Shown: positions 17,236-25,813, counted from the first letter of the stretch. The stretch: 64,000 nt of DNA from JAZDMK01 sp043800975 (GCA_043800975.1 JAZDMK010000325.1:1-64000); one strand, 5' to 3'. The notes: generated from the letters alone by a model not told the origin. Translations and numbers: made by a program.

Positions 17236-19110
17236 ATGTCAGGACCAGCTATTCACCACCTCGTTGCGAAAAACTTTGCTAACAAGTTAAAAGCAACATT
17301 ACCGCCCGATCAGTCTGCTATGGCGGAAAAACTAACAGCAGGCCACGCACCTTACTTTTTTCTGGGATCACAGGGACCCGATTTTCTTTTCTTTAACACA
17401 AAGGATATGGACCCTACGATCAGGAAATTTGTAGAAATGTATTATGATGTAGTTGATTTTATTGAGGAGTTTAAAAAAATGCTCATTGGGATTATTCCGG
17501 AAGAGTTGATTCAGGCTGTTGAAACATTGGAAACAGTCTGGGACAACCTTGTCGAGCGTTCATCTGCCATTGAAGAAATTACAGAAATTGCAGCTGATGT
17601 TTCAAACACAATTTCTCTTTTAAAAGCTAATTTGGAAGCAAAGGTTAAGGAATACATTACCGATAATGTAGAAGTATTCGATCTTCTGAAACATCCTATC
17701 CAGGATGGTCAGCCACACAAAGACTGGTGGTGGTTCGATACTTTACATTACAGAAGAACCGGACAGTATGCAGATGCACTCCTTAAAAATTCGCCCGTTG
17801 GTACTCCTGAACATGCTTATGCTTTAGGATACCTTTCGCATTTTGCATGTGATACGGTTGGACATCCCTTTGTCAACATTATTTCCGGTGGACCATACAG
17901 AACGCATCCCAAAAGGCATAAGCTTGTTGAAAATATGCAAGATGTATGGGCATACAAGAACTTTGCAAACAACGGAGAATTTATTCAAAGCAAATTATCA
18001 GAAGAATACAAGTTCAACGGAGATGCAACCAAGCTTCCTCCAAAATTAAACAAACTTATTTTGGATAGTATTCGTGATGTTTTTAACAAGAATGGCAGTA
18101 CTCAATATGGTAAATCCATGACTTCTTCTGATCTGGATGATGCATATAGAATGTGGATGACATGGTTTGAAAAAACAACAAATGCCCTGGATCTTCCACT
18201 GCCACAACCTTATTCTTTCACAGCCGAAATTCAAGAGGTTTGGGATACCTTTACAGATAATACCAGTGATATTTTTGACTGGGTTGGAAATTCAGGTGGT
18301 AATGGTGGAATCTTAGGTTTTTTAAGTTTTCTTGCAGCATTGATTCTGGCTCCGATATTACTCGCTGCTGCAGCAATTGATGCCATTGCAGGAGCCATTG
18401 CAACAGTCGGAGCAGCCGGAGCACGTTTTTTAATTTCACTTGCATACGAATTCCTGTATAATTCTTTCATGAATTTTCATCAGGGTGTTGTGCTGAACGG
18501 ACTGGCTTTTCCTTTCAAAAATCAACTCGATCATTATCTTGTAAAGCATGTGTTGAATTCAAGCAGTCCTGATGTAATTGGTAATAATGCAAATACATTT
18601 GCACCTCATTATCCTTTTGGTAAGTTTTCCCTTCCGGGACTTGAATCGGAAGGTCACCTCATTTATCCGTATCTGAACATCGAGAAGGATGCATGCACGG
18701 GCGCTCCCAAATCATATTTCGATGCTAATGCATCGCATTATATGTTTGGCAAGATTGAATTATCGGACAAAGCTTACAAGAAGTACATCGACTTTCAGGA
18801 GAAAAACGGAAATATGAATGAAGCAGATGTAAACGCACGTTTTGGTCAGTTACAGGCACAGGCTGCCAGAGATAGTCTGGGGAACGCTGTCGATCTGGGA
18901 AAATTTCTGTACAATAAATTTCTTGAAGGTAAAAAAATCGGAGACTTTAATCTGGATGCCGATAAAGGAATTGCTTTCCAATCGTGGCGTAAAGTAAAAA
19001 AGTTTTCCGATCTGAATGATCCGAATGCACCGCATGTTGCTGTAACTACCGACAACACCGTGCTGAATACAAGAACAGATATTATTAATCCTAACAATGA
19101 CATCTTATGA
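17236..19110 (+). CDS. Zinc-dependent phospholipase C-like protein with internal hydrophobic segment
   Basis: The 624-residue product begins MSGPAIHHLVAKNFANKL, and the GPxxHH start plus GSQGPDFLFF and YLSHFACDTVGHPFVN (His about 202, Asp about 206, His about 210) match the zinc-dependent phospholipase C (PF00882) superfamily. The HPK..H segment near 216-222 may add ligands. At about 355-410 a Gly/Ala-rich hydrophobic stretch (LAALILAPILLAAAAIDAIA) is inserted, which is unusual for the family and suggests membrane insertion. No signal peptide is visible, so export, if any, would need a non-classical route. Its stop overlaps the next gene by 4 bp (ATGA), so the two are coupled. The gene carries leader element A3. 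Confidence 0.7.
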   Translation: MSGPAIHHLVAKNFANKLKATLPPDQSAMAEKLTAGHAPYFFLGSQGPDFLFFNTKDMDPTIRKFVEMYYDVVDFIEEFKKMLIGIIPEELIQAVETLETVWDNLVERSSAIEEITEIAADVSNTISLLKANLEAKVKEYITDNVEVFDLLKHPIQDGQPHKDWWWFDTLHYRRTGQYADALLKNSPVGTPEHAYALGYLSHFACDTVGHPFVNIISGGPYRTHPKRHKLVENMQDVWAYKNFANNGEFIQSKLSEEYKFNGDATKLPPKLNKLILDSIRDVFNKNGSTQYGKSMTSSDLDDAYRMWMTWFEKTTNALDLPLPQPYSFTAEIQEVWDTFTDNTSDIFDWVGNSGGNGGILGFLSFLAALILAPILLAAAAIDAIAGAIATVGAAGARFLISLAYEFLYNSFMNFHQGVVLNGLAFPFKNQLDHYLVKHVLNSSSPDVIGNNANTFAPHYPFGKFSLPGLESEGHLIYPYLNIEKDACTGAPKSYFDANASHYMFGKIELSDKAYKKYIDFQEKNGNMNEADVNARFGQLQAQAARDSLGNAVDLGKFLYNKFLEGKKIGDFNLDADKGIAFQSWRKVKKFSDLNDPNAPHVAVTTDNTVLNTRTDIINPNNDIL

Positions 19111-20123
19111 GCGCAAAAAATCCATATCTGAAATACAATAAAGAAGCGAAAGCACAGATTGAAAAATATCGGAAAGACGGTGCCCGCCGATCTAGGGAAA
19201 ACAAAAATGAAGGAAAGCCCGAAGAAGCAATAAACAAAACATTTTTGTTTATCAAGTATACAGAACCCGACAACGGAAACAGGCCGATTCCATCAGGAAC
19301 CGTTTTCTGGAATAGTCCGGATATTGAATTATTTGATTCCGGCGAAAATGTGATCGCAAATAATCAAATCACTGCCGGTCAGTCATACGCTGTGAATGTG
19401 GTTGTACAGAACCAGGGAGATATGGCCTGCAACAGCTGCACTGTAGAGCTTTACCTCTGCAATCCGTATATCGGTTTCGACATGGCGCATGCTACGCTGC
19501 TCGGTGCGAAAGTAACAGCCGTTAATGCTCATGCATCCGCTATGGTTCGTTTTGATTACAACCCTACCAACGCTGAAGCCGGGCACAAATGTATGTTTGC
19601 ACGTGCCTACAGTTTTGCCTCGCTCGATATGCCCTTGAATGCCGCGGCTCTGGATACAGTGAACGATCGTCACATTGGGCAGCAGAACCTGAGTATTGTG
19701 GAACAATTGGAAGAATTCAGCTTTTTTATGGCTGCAAATTTTACAAAAATTACCACAGTAGAGCTGGCAATGAAAACAGTTAAACTGAATCCGGATCAAT
19801 TTCGGCAGACAGCAATCAAAAAAATGATCCCGGCAACTGTTAAAATGATGAATGCACCGGAAATCAAAAGAGCCGATATAACAAAACTGCCAGTTATTAA
19901 ACCCGGATTGAAACCCAAATTTTCAATCGGAAAATTTTCTGTGTTGAACCCTGCAATGAAAAATAAATGGGAAATAAAGCTGCAAAAAGATTCCCAGAAA
20001 TTTGAATTTACAGTTCCGAACCTTGGCTTGAAAAAGAAAGAAGCCGCCGTGCTGCAGATCGAAGCAATAGATGTTAAAACCAAAAAAAGCCTGGGGGGTT
20101 TAACCCTGATCGTTAAAGGCTGA
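19107..20123 (+). CDS. CARDB-like domain protein, translationally coupled to the phospholipase-like gene
   Basis: The 338-residue protein has a basic N-terminus without a signal peptide. A CARDB/Ig-like domain lies at about 60-185 (SPDIELFDSGE, SYAVNVVVQNQGDMACNSC, VRFDYNPTNAEAGHKCMFARAY). A linker is rich in Lys, Met and Pro, and a second beta-rich domain lies at about 270-338. CARDB domains are extracellular adhesion or protein-interaction modules. The 4-bp overlap with the zinc phospholipase-like gene suggests the two products work together, for example as carrier and enzyme. A terminator follows, so these two genes form an operon. The function is unknown. Confidence 0.65.
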   Translation: MSAKNPYLKYNKEAKAQIEKYRKDGARRSRENKNEGKPEEAINKTFLFIKYTEPDNGNRPIPSGTVFWNSPDIELFDSGENVIANNQITAGQSYAVNVVVQNQGDMACNSCTVELYLCNPYIGFDMAHATLLGAKVTAVNAHASAMVRFDYNPTNAEAGHKCMFARAYSFASLDMPLNAAALDTVNDRHIGQQNLSIVEQLEEFSFFMAANFTKITTVELAMKTVKLNPDQFRQTAIKKMIPATVKMMNAPEIKRADITKLPVIKPGLKPKFSIGKFSVLNPAMKNKWEIKLQKDSQKFEFTVPNLGLKKKEAAVLQIEAIDVKTKKSLGGLTLIVKG

Positions 20124-20133
20124 TTATTATTTC

Positions 20134-20170
20134 AAAAAGGCGTTGCAAAAGGTAATGCCTTTTTGTTTTT
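20134..20170 (+). terminator. Rho-independent terminator
   Basis: AAAAAGGC (20134-20141) pairs with GCCTTTTT (20157-20164), followed by GTTTTTC. It ends the 17236-20123 operon. Confidence 0.85.
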
Positions 20171-20195
20171 CATTCTCAAAGTAAATACCCGAAAC

Positions 20196-20741
20196 ATGGA
20201 AAAATTTATTGAGCTATTACTACCGGCTCTTCTTAGCGGCGCTTTTATCAGTACTGTCATGGGGCTGATCTTAAAAAGACGTACTGGTATAATTGAAGCT
20301 GAAATTAAAAATCAGTTTGAAGCCAATATGACGATTTTCAAAGCTGGATATCAATGGAAGGAAAAAGCACTTTCTGAACTGCTGGGGAAAATCTATGTTC
20401 AATTCAATAGAACAAAAAGTGCTCTGTATCGATATCATGAAACCAATCTTTATCTGGAGGCGAAGGTATTGAAGGAAGGGAATGAAGCCATCCGAAACCT
20501 GCTCCTCGAAAAGGCATACTTAATTCCCATTGAGCTTCTGAAAGACGCAAATGAACTAATAAAGCATTATGATGTGTGGCTTGAAGAATTTGATAAGCTC
20601 CGTGGAAACGTTAAGCCTGACCTGAATCACGAATTTGTATTCGTCGGTCCCAAGGGATTCCCATTTCCAAAAGATGCGGAAGCAAAATTCAAAAAAAAAT
20701 ATCTTGAACTATGGAATGAACTTTATGATAAACAATCCTGA
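20196..20741 (+). CDS. Membrane-anchored helical protein, unknown function
   Basis: From the ATG at 20196 the product has 181 residues. It starts with one membrane helix (MEKFIELLLPALLSGAFIST, about 5-25). A long, charged, predominantly helical cytoplasmic region follows, and a short segment with FVFVGPKGFPF lies near residue 150. An upstream in-frame TTG at 20163 lies inside the terminator, so the ATG is the better start. No family is recognised. The layout (N-terminal anchor plus helical cytoplasmic tail) resembles the protein at 35997 in a general way only. Confidence 0.6.
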   Translation: MEKFIELLLPALLSGAFISTVMGLILKRRTGIIEAEIKNQFEANMTIFKAGYQWKEKALSELLGKIYVQFNRTKSALYRYHETNLYLEAKVLKEGNEAIRNLLLEKAYLIPIELLKDANELIKHYDVWLEEFDKLRGNVKPDLNHEFVFVGPKGFPFPKDAEAKFKKKYLELWNELYDKQS

Positions 20742-20746
20742 AAAAA

Positions 20747-20772
20747 CGGAACCTTTCAAAGTTACGGGGCAT
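20747..20772 (+). promoter_or_regulatory. Leader element B2
   Basis: CGGAACCTTTC...ACGGGGCATAA, related to 5625-5654 and 25814-25843. The element is followed 20 bases later by an ATG (20792) that opens only a 28-residue frame, so the original downstream gene may have decayed. Confidence 0.4.
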
Positions 20773-20791
20773 AAATAAAAAAAACACTACC

Positions 20792-20878
20792 ATGAAAAAA
20801 AACCTTACACCGAATGTCACTTGTAATACGTTATTGGTTAATAGTTATACGTTATTCGTGAAACTCTCCTTCACTTGA
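20792..20878 (+). CDS. Very short frame after element B2, possibly a gene remnant
   Basis: The ATG at 20792 follows element B2 with the same spacing seen before real genes and encodes 28 residues starting MKKNLTPNVTC. The frame then runs into AT-rich taac/gtta repeat sequence (20825-20915) with several overlapping inverted repeats. This could be a leader peptide or a gene truncated by repeat insertion. Evidence for translation is weak. Confidence 0.2.
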   Translation: MKKNLTPNVTCNTLLVNSYTLFVKLSFT

Positions 20879-20925
20879 ATACCATCTATTAACCATTAAC
20901 GAATAACGAATAACTTTTTCCAAAG

Positions 20926-20968
20926 AGGGTAATAACATTTTTCCATCTCGCCGGATTAAGGCAATAAA
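20926..20968 (+). promoter_or_regulatory. Leader element C3
   Basis: AGGGTAATAACATTTTTCC, then CTCGCC-GGATTAA-GGC, nearly identical to 15770-15809. It ends about 34 bases before the start of the small secreted protein gene at 21002. Confidence 0.45.
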
Positions 20969-21001
20969 TGAGATTCTGTTTTATTCAAAAAACCCCAAAA
21001 A

Positions 21002-21406
21002 ATGAAGTTGAACGTATTGTTTTCAGGGCTGATGCTGATAGGTTGTACAGCCCTCTTTGCGCAGACTCCCGCGATGGAGCTCGTTCCTGTTGCGGTGAAA
21101 GGTATTGCTATGTCGGGTGGGTTGAAGCTGAGTAAATGCTGCACCTACAGCCAGACCGATCTGAAAACCGAAGTATCCGAATGGCGCAAGCTGGAGGATT
21201 CAGGAATCTATGTGATACAAATGAAAGTAAGCTGGAAGGGTGGCGTAACGGGAAAAGATTATTGGATAAGCGGAAAACTTATCTGCGATTTGAAAGGCTG
21301 CCATGCGCGCTGGGAAAAGGAAAGCTACAGCGGCGGTTTTAACCCGAATTACGAAACCTATTGCCCGCTCGATTGCCTGGAGTTTTATGAGAAGAAAGGG
21401 AAGTGA
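21002..21406 (+). CDS. Small secreted cysteine-containing protein, unknown function
   Basis: The 134-residue product has a clear signal peptide (LFSGLMLIGCTALFAQTP, cleavage near residue 22). A compact domain follows with six cysteines in pairs (LSKCC, LICDLKGC, YCPLDC) that could form three disulfides in the periplasm or outside the cell. It is likely beta-rich (IYVIQMKVSWKG, DYWISGKLICD). No family is recognised. It carries leader element C3 immediately upstream and element A4 after it, so it is its own unit. Confidence 0.65.
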   Translation: MKLNVLFSGLMLIGCTALFAQTPAMELVPVAVKGIAMSGGLKLSKCCTYSQTDLKTEVSEWRKLEDSGIYVIQMKVSWKGGVTGKDYWISGKLICDLKGCHARWEKESYSGGFNPNYETYCPLDCLEFYEKKGK

Positions 21407-21444
21407 TATTTTTTTGAATGAATGTATTAACCCAACATAACAAA

Positions 21445-21480
21445 CAGCGGAAGCCGAAAAGCTGCGAGAGAGTAGGCACA
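21445..21480 (+). promoter_or_regulatory. Leader element A4 with upstream promoter-like sequence
   Basis: CAGCGGAAGCCGAAAAGCTG then CGAGAGAGTAGGCACA. The preceding sequence (TATTTTTTTGAATGAATG at 21409-21426, then aacccaacataacaaa) is nearly duplicated before element A5 at 25130-25165. Its TATTTTTTTG resembles a -7 box, so element A would lie in the 5' untranslated RNA. It ends 19 bases before the ATG at 21499. Confidence 0.55.
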
Positions 21481-21498
21481 ATTAAACTATCAATCTCT

Positions 21499-22962
21499 AT
21501 GAAAAAAGGAAAATTTAGGTTTTTAACAATCGTTGCACTTGCAATGCTTACAAGCGCAAGTTACGGCCAGTTTAATTTTGGCTCAAATGGAACACTTGGC
21601 ACTTATAGCAGTGCCTCAGGAACAAATAATCAGGCAACGGGGAATTACTCATTTGTATCTGGCAATTATTCAAAAGCAAACGGATCCTACTCAGCAGCTT
21701 TAGGATATTACAACGATGTTACCGGTTCACAAGGTTTTGCGGCAGGATACAGCAATCTCGTTTATGGATCGATGGCGAGCATTGGTTTAGGTTACAGAGC
21801 CTATACAAATGGTCAAACAGCAGTTGCCGTTGGATACCATGTAAAGGCTCAAGCCAATAGATCTTTTGCATTTGGCGCAGGTGTGGACTATAGTAATTTC
21901 TTAATAAACAACACTGAAAATTCATTGATGGTAGGTTTCAACAGTAATATTCCAACGTTATTTGTAGGACCTTCAACAGGTGTGGGTACAACAGGAAGTG
22001 TTGGTATTGGCAACAGTGCACCCACCAAAAAACTGGATGTAACCGGTGATGTTGGTTTATCAGGTTTCCTATATGTAGGGGGTTCTGATTTAAGATTGGG
22101 TATGAATGACGGACGCGCTCAGGGATCCATCTTAACAAACCGGGCATTGGTTCATGGTAGTAATACAAGTACCGATGATTTGGTTTTAAATTATGGTGGC
22201 GATTTTGAAGCAGGAATTCGTTTAGCAGGTTCTAAAGTCATTGCTGAAGGAAATGTAGGTATTGGAAATTCGACGAATTATGCTCTTAATATTAACGCAA
22301 ATGTTAGTAATGAAAATCTTTCAAACGGAATTTGTCTGCAGTCTACTTCATCTGCTTGTATCGACTGGCGTTATGGATCCACTGGTATTTATCAGGCACG
22401 TATTCTGTACAATCAGAGTACATACGATATGGGCATACAGAACCTGACCAACGGTTCGATTATTTTCATGGCCAACAGCGGACAAATGAGATTAACTTCA
22501 GCAGGCAGACTTGGTATCAGCACAGCCACACCTATGGGCAAACTTCAAGCATCTTGTAATGATGGAAACTGGAGCTATGGAATCGTTTCTTCAGCCGATG
22601 CTACCAGCTATCCAAACACAAAATCACTCGTAGTGTATGATGAAAGTACTTCAACAGAAAATTTTGTTGTGTATCCTACCGGAAAAGTATATGCAAGAGA
22701 AATCACTGTGAAAACAGGTACTTTGCCTGACTATGTTTTTGAAGACAACTACAAATTGAAAAGCTTATCCGAACTGGAATCTTTCATCAAAGAAAACAAA
22801 CATTTACCCAATGTTATTTCTGCGGTAGAAGCTGAAAAAAATGGTGTTGATGTGGGTGAAATGAACAGAGTTTTGCTTGAAAAAGTTGAAGAACTTACAT
22901 TGTATATTATCGATATGCAGAAGCAAATTGATGAATTAAAAAAGTCAGATTCTAAAAACTAA
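21499..22962 (+). CDS. Surface protein with YadA-head-like repeats and tail-fibre-like C-terminus
   Basis: The 487-residue product starts at the ATG after element A4 (an in-frame ATG at 21418 would place the element inside the gene and is rejected). It has a signal peptide (FLTIVALAMLTSASYGQ). The first third consists of short Ser/Gly/Ala-rich repeats (ATGNYSFVSGNYSKANGSYS, AALGYYNDVTGS, AAGYSNLV) typical of trimeric autotransporter heads. The middle contains VGIGNSAPTKKLDVTGDVGL, a motif common in phage-tail-like and Bacteroidota surface proteins. The C-terminus ends in a coiled coil (KVEELTLYIIDMQKQIDELK). It is probably a trimeric secreted adhesin or fibre. No T9SS domain is visible. Confidence 0.75.
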   Translation: MKKGKFRFLTIVALAMLTSASYGQFNFGSNGTLGTYSSASGTNNQATGNYSFVSGNYSKANGSYSAALGYYNDVTGSQGFAAGYSNLVYGSMASIGLGYRAYTNGQTAVAVGYHVKAQANRSFAFGAGVDYSNFLINNTENSLMVGFNSNIPTLFVGPSTGVGTTGSVGIGNSAPTKKLDVTGDVGLSGFLYVGGSDLRLGMNDGRAQGSILTNRALVHGSNTSTDDLVLNYGGDFEAGIRLAGSKVIAEGNVGIGNSTNYALNINANVSNENLSNGICLQSTSSACIDWRYGSTGIYQARILYNQSTYDMGIQNLTNGSIIFMANSGQMRLTSAGRLGISTATPMGKLQASCNDGNWSYGIVSSADATSYPNTKSLVVYDESTSTENFVVYPTGKVYAREITVKTGTLPDYVFEDNYKLKSLSELESFIKENKHLPNVISAVEAEKNGVDVGEMNRVLLEKVEELTLYIIDMQKQIDELKKSDSKN

Positions 22963-22982
22963 TAATTACAAATTATTCTGAT

Positions 22983-23663
22983 ATGAAAAAGTTGTTTTTC
23001 TTATTATCATTTTTATTAATGGTAATTGTATCACAATCTCAAGATATCAAATTTGTCGTGCAAGAGAAATTGAATGTTGGTTTGGATATGATTAAAGACT
23101 TTAAATACGTCAATAATCAATATTTATTCTTAAACAAATCAACTCTGAAGACAATGGATATGAAAGGGAATGAATTGAATTCTAAGAGTGTTGAAGGTGT
23201 TAATGGATTTGATTGGTCTGATGGGAAGATTCAGACGATTTCATCCAAAAACAACATCAATAGTAACACAAAATATTCTGATAAATATAGTTTGGAAATG
23301 AAATTTCTTTCTCCATATGAAGATGGGTATTTTACCTGCAAAGTTATTACTGCTGGAAATTCTGTTTCATATAGTAGTGCTATTGTTTTCGTTGATAACA
23401 GCGGAAACGAAAAAATCTTTGACTATATTGAAGGTGTACCTTCCGGCCTTTTTGAAAAAGACGGAAAACTTTATTACGTGCTTAGCAAAAACGTAAAAGG
23501 AGAAAATGGGTTTCTGAAAGTTTATGATATTATGACAAAATCGAATGCAGGCATTGAAGAAATACCTGTTGTTGATCCAGTTGGCATAAGCATAGATACA
23601 GAAGGTAATTTCTACTCTTATTCTTCTTTTACAAATGAAATCATTAAATTCAGGAGGAAATAA
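22983..23663 (+). CDS. Secreted protein with propeller-like repeats, unknown function
   Basis: The 226-residue product has a signal peptide (FFLLSFLLMVIVSQSQ). The mature part reads as short beta-strands typical of beta-propeller or NHL-like proteins (VNNQYLFLNKSTLKTMDMKG, FVDNSGNEKIFDYIEGVP, DPVGISIDTEGNFYSYS). It starts 20 bp after the adhesin gene and ends 1 base before the next start, so it is probably in one operon with both neighbours. Confidence 0.6.
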   Translation: MKKLFFLLSFLLMVIVSQSQDIKFVVQEKLNVGLDMIKDFKYVNNQYLFLNKSTLKTMDMKGNELNSKSVEGVNGFDWSDGKIQTISSKNNINSNTKYSDKYSLEMKFLSPYEDGYFTCKVITAGNSVSYSSAIVFVDNSGNEKIFDYIEGVPSGLFEKDGKLYYVLSKNVKGENGFLKVYDIMTKSNAGIEEIPVVDPVGISIDTEGNFYSYSSFTNEIIKFRRK

Positions 23664-23664
23664 T

Positions 23665-25053
23665 ATGAAAAAAATCATTCTTATAATATTAATTGCTTTT
23701 TCTTCCTCGTATGTAAAAGCTACAAATTACGCTATACTTGTTTCTGCCGGACTAGCTACAATTGATGATGCGTTCAGCAACAGTGAATATTGGTACGACC
23801 TGTATCTTTCTTATGAAGATCTTATCATAAAGGAAGGATATGATGAAGACAATGTCTTTGTTTTTTATGGAGCCGGATCCGATTTCACAGCAACCACCAA
23901 AGACCGTTATAAAATAGGCTATCATGGTTGGACGAATCCGATTACGGACTTTAACAACTCCTATTCAACACTTGTAACACAATTCACGGCTATTGGAAAT
24001 ACAATAACCAGCAATGACAATGTTGTAATAAGGTGGGTTGTCGGTCATGGCGGAAATGCTGGAAGTAATGATAATTACTCAGCATTGATTCAGAATACAA
24101 GTCAAAATGTTAGTGAAGCGCAGATTCAAAGTTTGGTTTCTCTTATCCCGAATTATAATAGAAAAAGTATAATTTGGATGACATGTATGAGTGGTTGTTT
24201 GGTGAAAGGAAGTTCTACCTTAAACTATGCCCGAACGTCTGTACTTACCAGTTCTGACTGGGATGAGTATTCCTACGGCGCGTATTATCCGGAAGGCCAT
24301 GCAGAGTTGAACTATGTTGTAAACAGCTCTTTGTACGGACAGGATTATGCGGGTACAACATACAATGGTGATCAGAATAATGATCACATAATTAGCTTCA
24401 ACGAACTTTATCTGGAAACGCAAAACAGCACCCCGGCTATGCAGTCTGAAACTCAGTTGGGCAATGCCTGTTCAATTGCAAACAGGGATTATATCAGTGA
24501 ATCCATCCTCCTTGATAATGCTACTATAAGCAATACACAGGACTATGCAACGCGTTTCATTAATGCAAATAATTGTACTGTTAGCAGCAGCGGGATTGTA
24601 CATTTTGTTGCTCAGGAAAAAACGGTATTGTCAATTGGTTTTCATGCAAGTTCTTCTTGTCAGTTTCATGCCTATTTAAGTAATGAAACCTGCGCTGGCG
24701 TTTTGAAAGAAGTTAATAACTCGACCAGTAATAACAATGAAGTCGAAGAAAATGAATACTTCATTTCTCAGCTTCATGGAGTTAATCAAGCAGTTTCTGA
24801 AAACAATTCCGAAAGTTCATTTGATCTTTATCCCAACCCAGCCAATGGAGCTTTCACTATTCAGGTAAATAATATCACATCCGAAGAAGGTATTCACATT
24901 GAAGTGGTTAATTATACTGGAAAAATAATTGAGAGCCTGGTTACGAACACATCAAAATGTGTATTCGATTTATCGAACCAACCCAAAGGGATATACCTGG
25001 TTCGTGTAAAACATCAGGATAAAATTTTTACTAAAAAACTGATCATTCAATAA
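23665..25053 (+). CDS. Legumain/caspase-like (clan CD, C13-type) protein with type IX sorting domain
   Basis: From ATG 23665, which has AGGAGG at 23652-23657 upstream, the product has 462 residues with a signal peptide (ILIILIAFSSSYVKA). The domain at about 22-250 has the C13 pattern: YAILVSAG, then LIIKEGYDEDNVFVFYGAG, a His in WVVGHGG (His about 128) and a Cys in IIWMTCMSGC (Cys about 174). These match the expected His/Cys dyad of legumain-like peptidases. A type A T9SS sorting domain ends the protein (LYPNPANGAFTIQV ... KGIYLVRV). It is therefore a secreted or surface cysteine peptidase candidate. The final gene of the 21499-25053 operon; a terminator follows. Confidence 0.75.
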   Translation: MKKIILIILIAFSSSYVKATNYAILVSAGLATIDDAFSNSEYWYDLYLSYEDLIIKEGYDEDNVFVFYGAGSDFTATTKDRYKIGYHGWTNPITDFNNSYSTLVTQFTAIGNTITSNDNVVIRWVVGHGGNAGSNDNYSALIQNTSQNVSEAQIQSLVSLIPNYNRKSIIWMTCMSGCLVKGSSTLNYARTSVLTSSDWDEYSYGAYYPEGHAELNYVVNSSLYGQDYAGTTYNGDQNNDHIISFNELYLETQNSTPAMQSETQLGNACSIANRDYISESILLDNATISNTQDYATRFINANNCTVSSSGIVHFVAQEKTVLSIGFHASSSCQFHAYLSNETCAGVLKEVNNSTSNNNEVEENEYFISQLHGVNQAVSENNSESSFDLYPNPANGAFTIQVNNITSEEGIHIEVVNYTGKIIESLVTNTSKCVFDLSNQPKGIYLVRVKHQDKIFTKKLIIQ

Positions 25054-25070
25054 TGGGTTATTAATCCTTA

Positions 25071-25106
25071 GAAAACCGGTAATACTATTTGCCGGTTTTC
25101 TTTTAT
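25071..25106 (+). terminator. Rho-independent terminator
   Basis: GAAAACCGG (25071-25079) pairs perfectly with CCGGTTTTC (25092-25100), followed by TTTTATT. Confidence 0.9.
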
Positions 25107-25165
25107 TGAAACACTTAAGAGATGTTGTATTTTTTTGAACGAATGTTTTAACCCAACATAACAAA

Positions 25166-25200
25166 CAGCGGAAGCCGAAAAGCTGAGACAGAGTAGGCGA
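25166..25200 (+). promoter_or_regulatory. Leader element A5 with upstream promoter-like sequence
   Basis: CAGCGGAAGCCGAAAAGCTG then AGACAGAGTAGGCGA, the closest match to A2. The upstream stretch from 25129 (tattttttt, gaatgttttaacccaac) matches that of A4. It ends 19 bases before the ATG at 25220. Confidence 0.55.
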
Positions 25201-25219
25201 TAATTAAACAACTATTTTC

Positions 25220-25726
25220 ATGGCTTTATTAAACGAATTAACGCTCGATCAAATGGTCGACCAGGCATTAGAAATGCAGAATCTTTCCGAAAATGATTTG
25301 CTCGTTAAGATGGGCACCATCATGGACAACAACGGATATCAGGTGTTGACTGCAGGCCCGCTTCTTTCAGAAGTTCATCAGGAAGGACATCTTTCTGTAA
25401 AAAGCATTGTGGCATTTCACACAGCTAAAGAACTTTCAACTGATGATCCCAAAGAAGAAGGAAAACGTTTTATCGATCGCTTGCTGGCTCAAATCAAACA
25501 TGAGATCTGTACAAACAAAAACATTTATAACTGGCTTGTGAATGATAATTCCGATCTTAAGAAAGAAGCTATCAAAAAAATTATCAGCATTGCCCTCACA
25601 ACACTCGGGTTAGCTGTTGCCGGTTGGGTCATTGCATTGCTTGTAGTTGCCATTGCTTTTCTACTTAAGCAGGGATATATTGCATTTTGCTCTCCTTTAT
25701 GGGACACCGAAGGTAAGCCCGTTTGA
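25220..25726 (+). CDS. Small protein with C-terminal membrane helix, unknown function
   Basis: The 168-residue product has no signal peptide. Residues 1-110 are soluble and mixed helical (LNELTLDQMVDQALEMQNLS). A Lys-rich amphipathic helix at about 113-122 precedes a strong hydrophobic stretch at about 123-150 (ISIALTTLGLAVAGWVIALL). The tail is short (AFCSPLWDTEGKPV). This tail-anchored layout is seen in pore-forming or holin-like proteins and in membrane-tethered regulators, but I recognise no family. It is monocistronic, between element A5 and a terminator. Confidence 0.6.
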   Translation: MALLNELTLDQMVDQALEMQNLSENDLLVKMGTIMDNNGYQVLTAGPLLSEVHQEGHLSVKSIVAFHTAKELSTDDPKEEGKRFIDRLLAQIKHEICTNKNIYNWLVNDNSDLKKEAIKKIISIALTTLGLAVAGWVIALLVVAIAFLLKQGYIAFCSPLWDTEGKPV

Positions 25727-25748
25727 TCATTCATTTATTTTTGAAATG

Positions 25749-25785
25749 AAGCTTTCTCTGATAATCAGGGAGAGCTTTATTTTAC
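25749..25785 (+). terminator. Rho-independent terminator
   Basis: AAGCTTTCTCTGA (25749-25761) pairs with TCAGGGAGAGCTT (25765-25777), 13 pairs with two G-U, followed by TATTTTA. Confidence 0.85.
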
Positions 25786-25813
25786 CCGGTTTAAAAAATT
25801 ATTTTACTCAATT

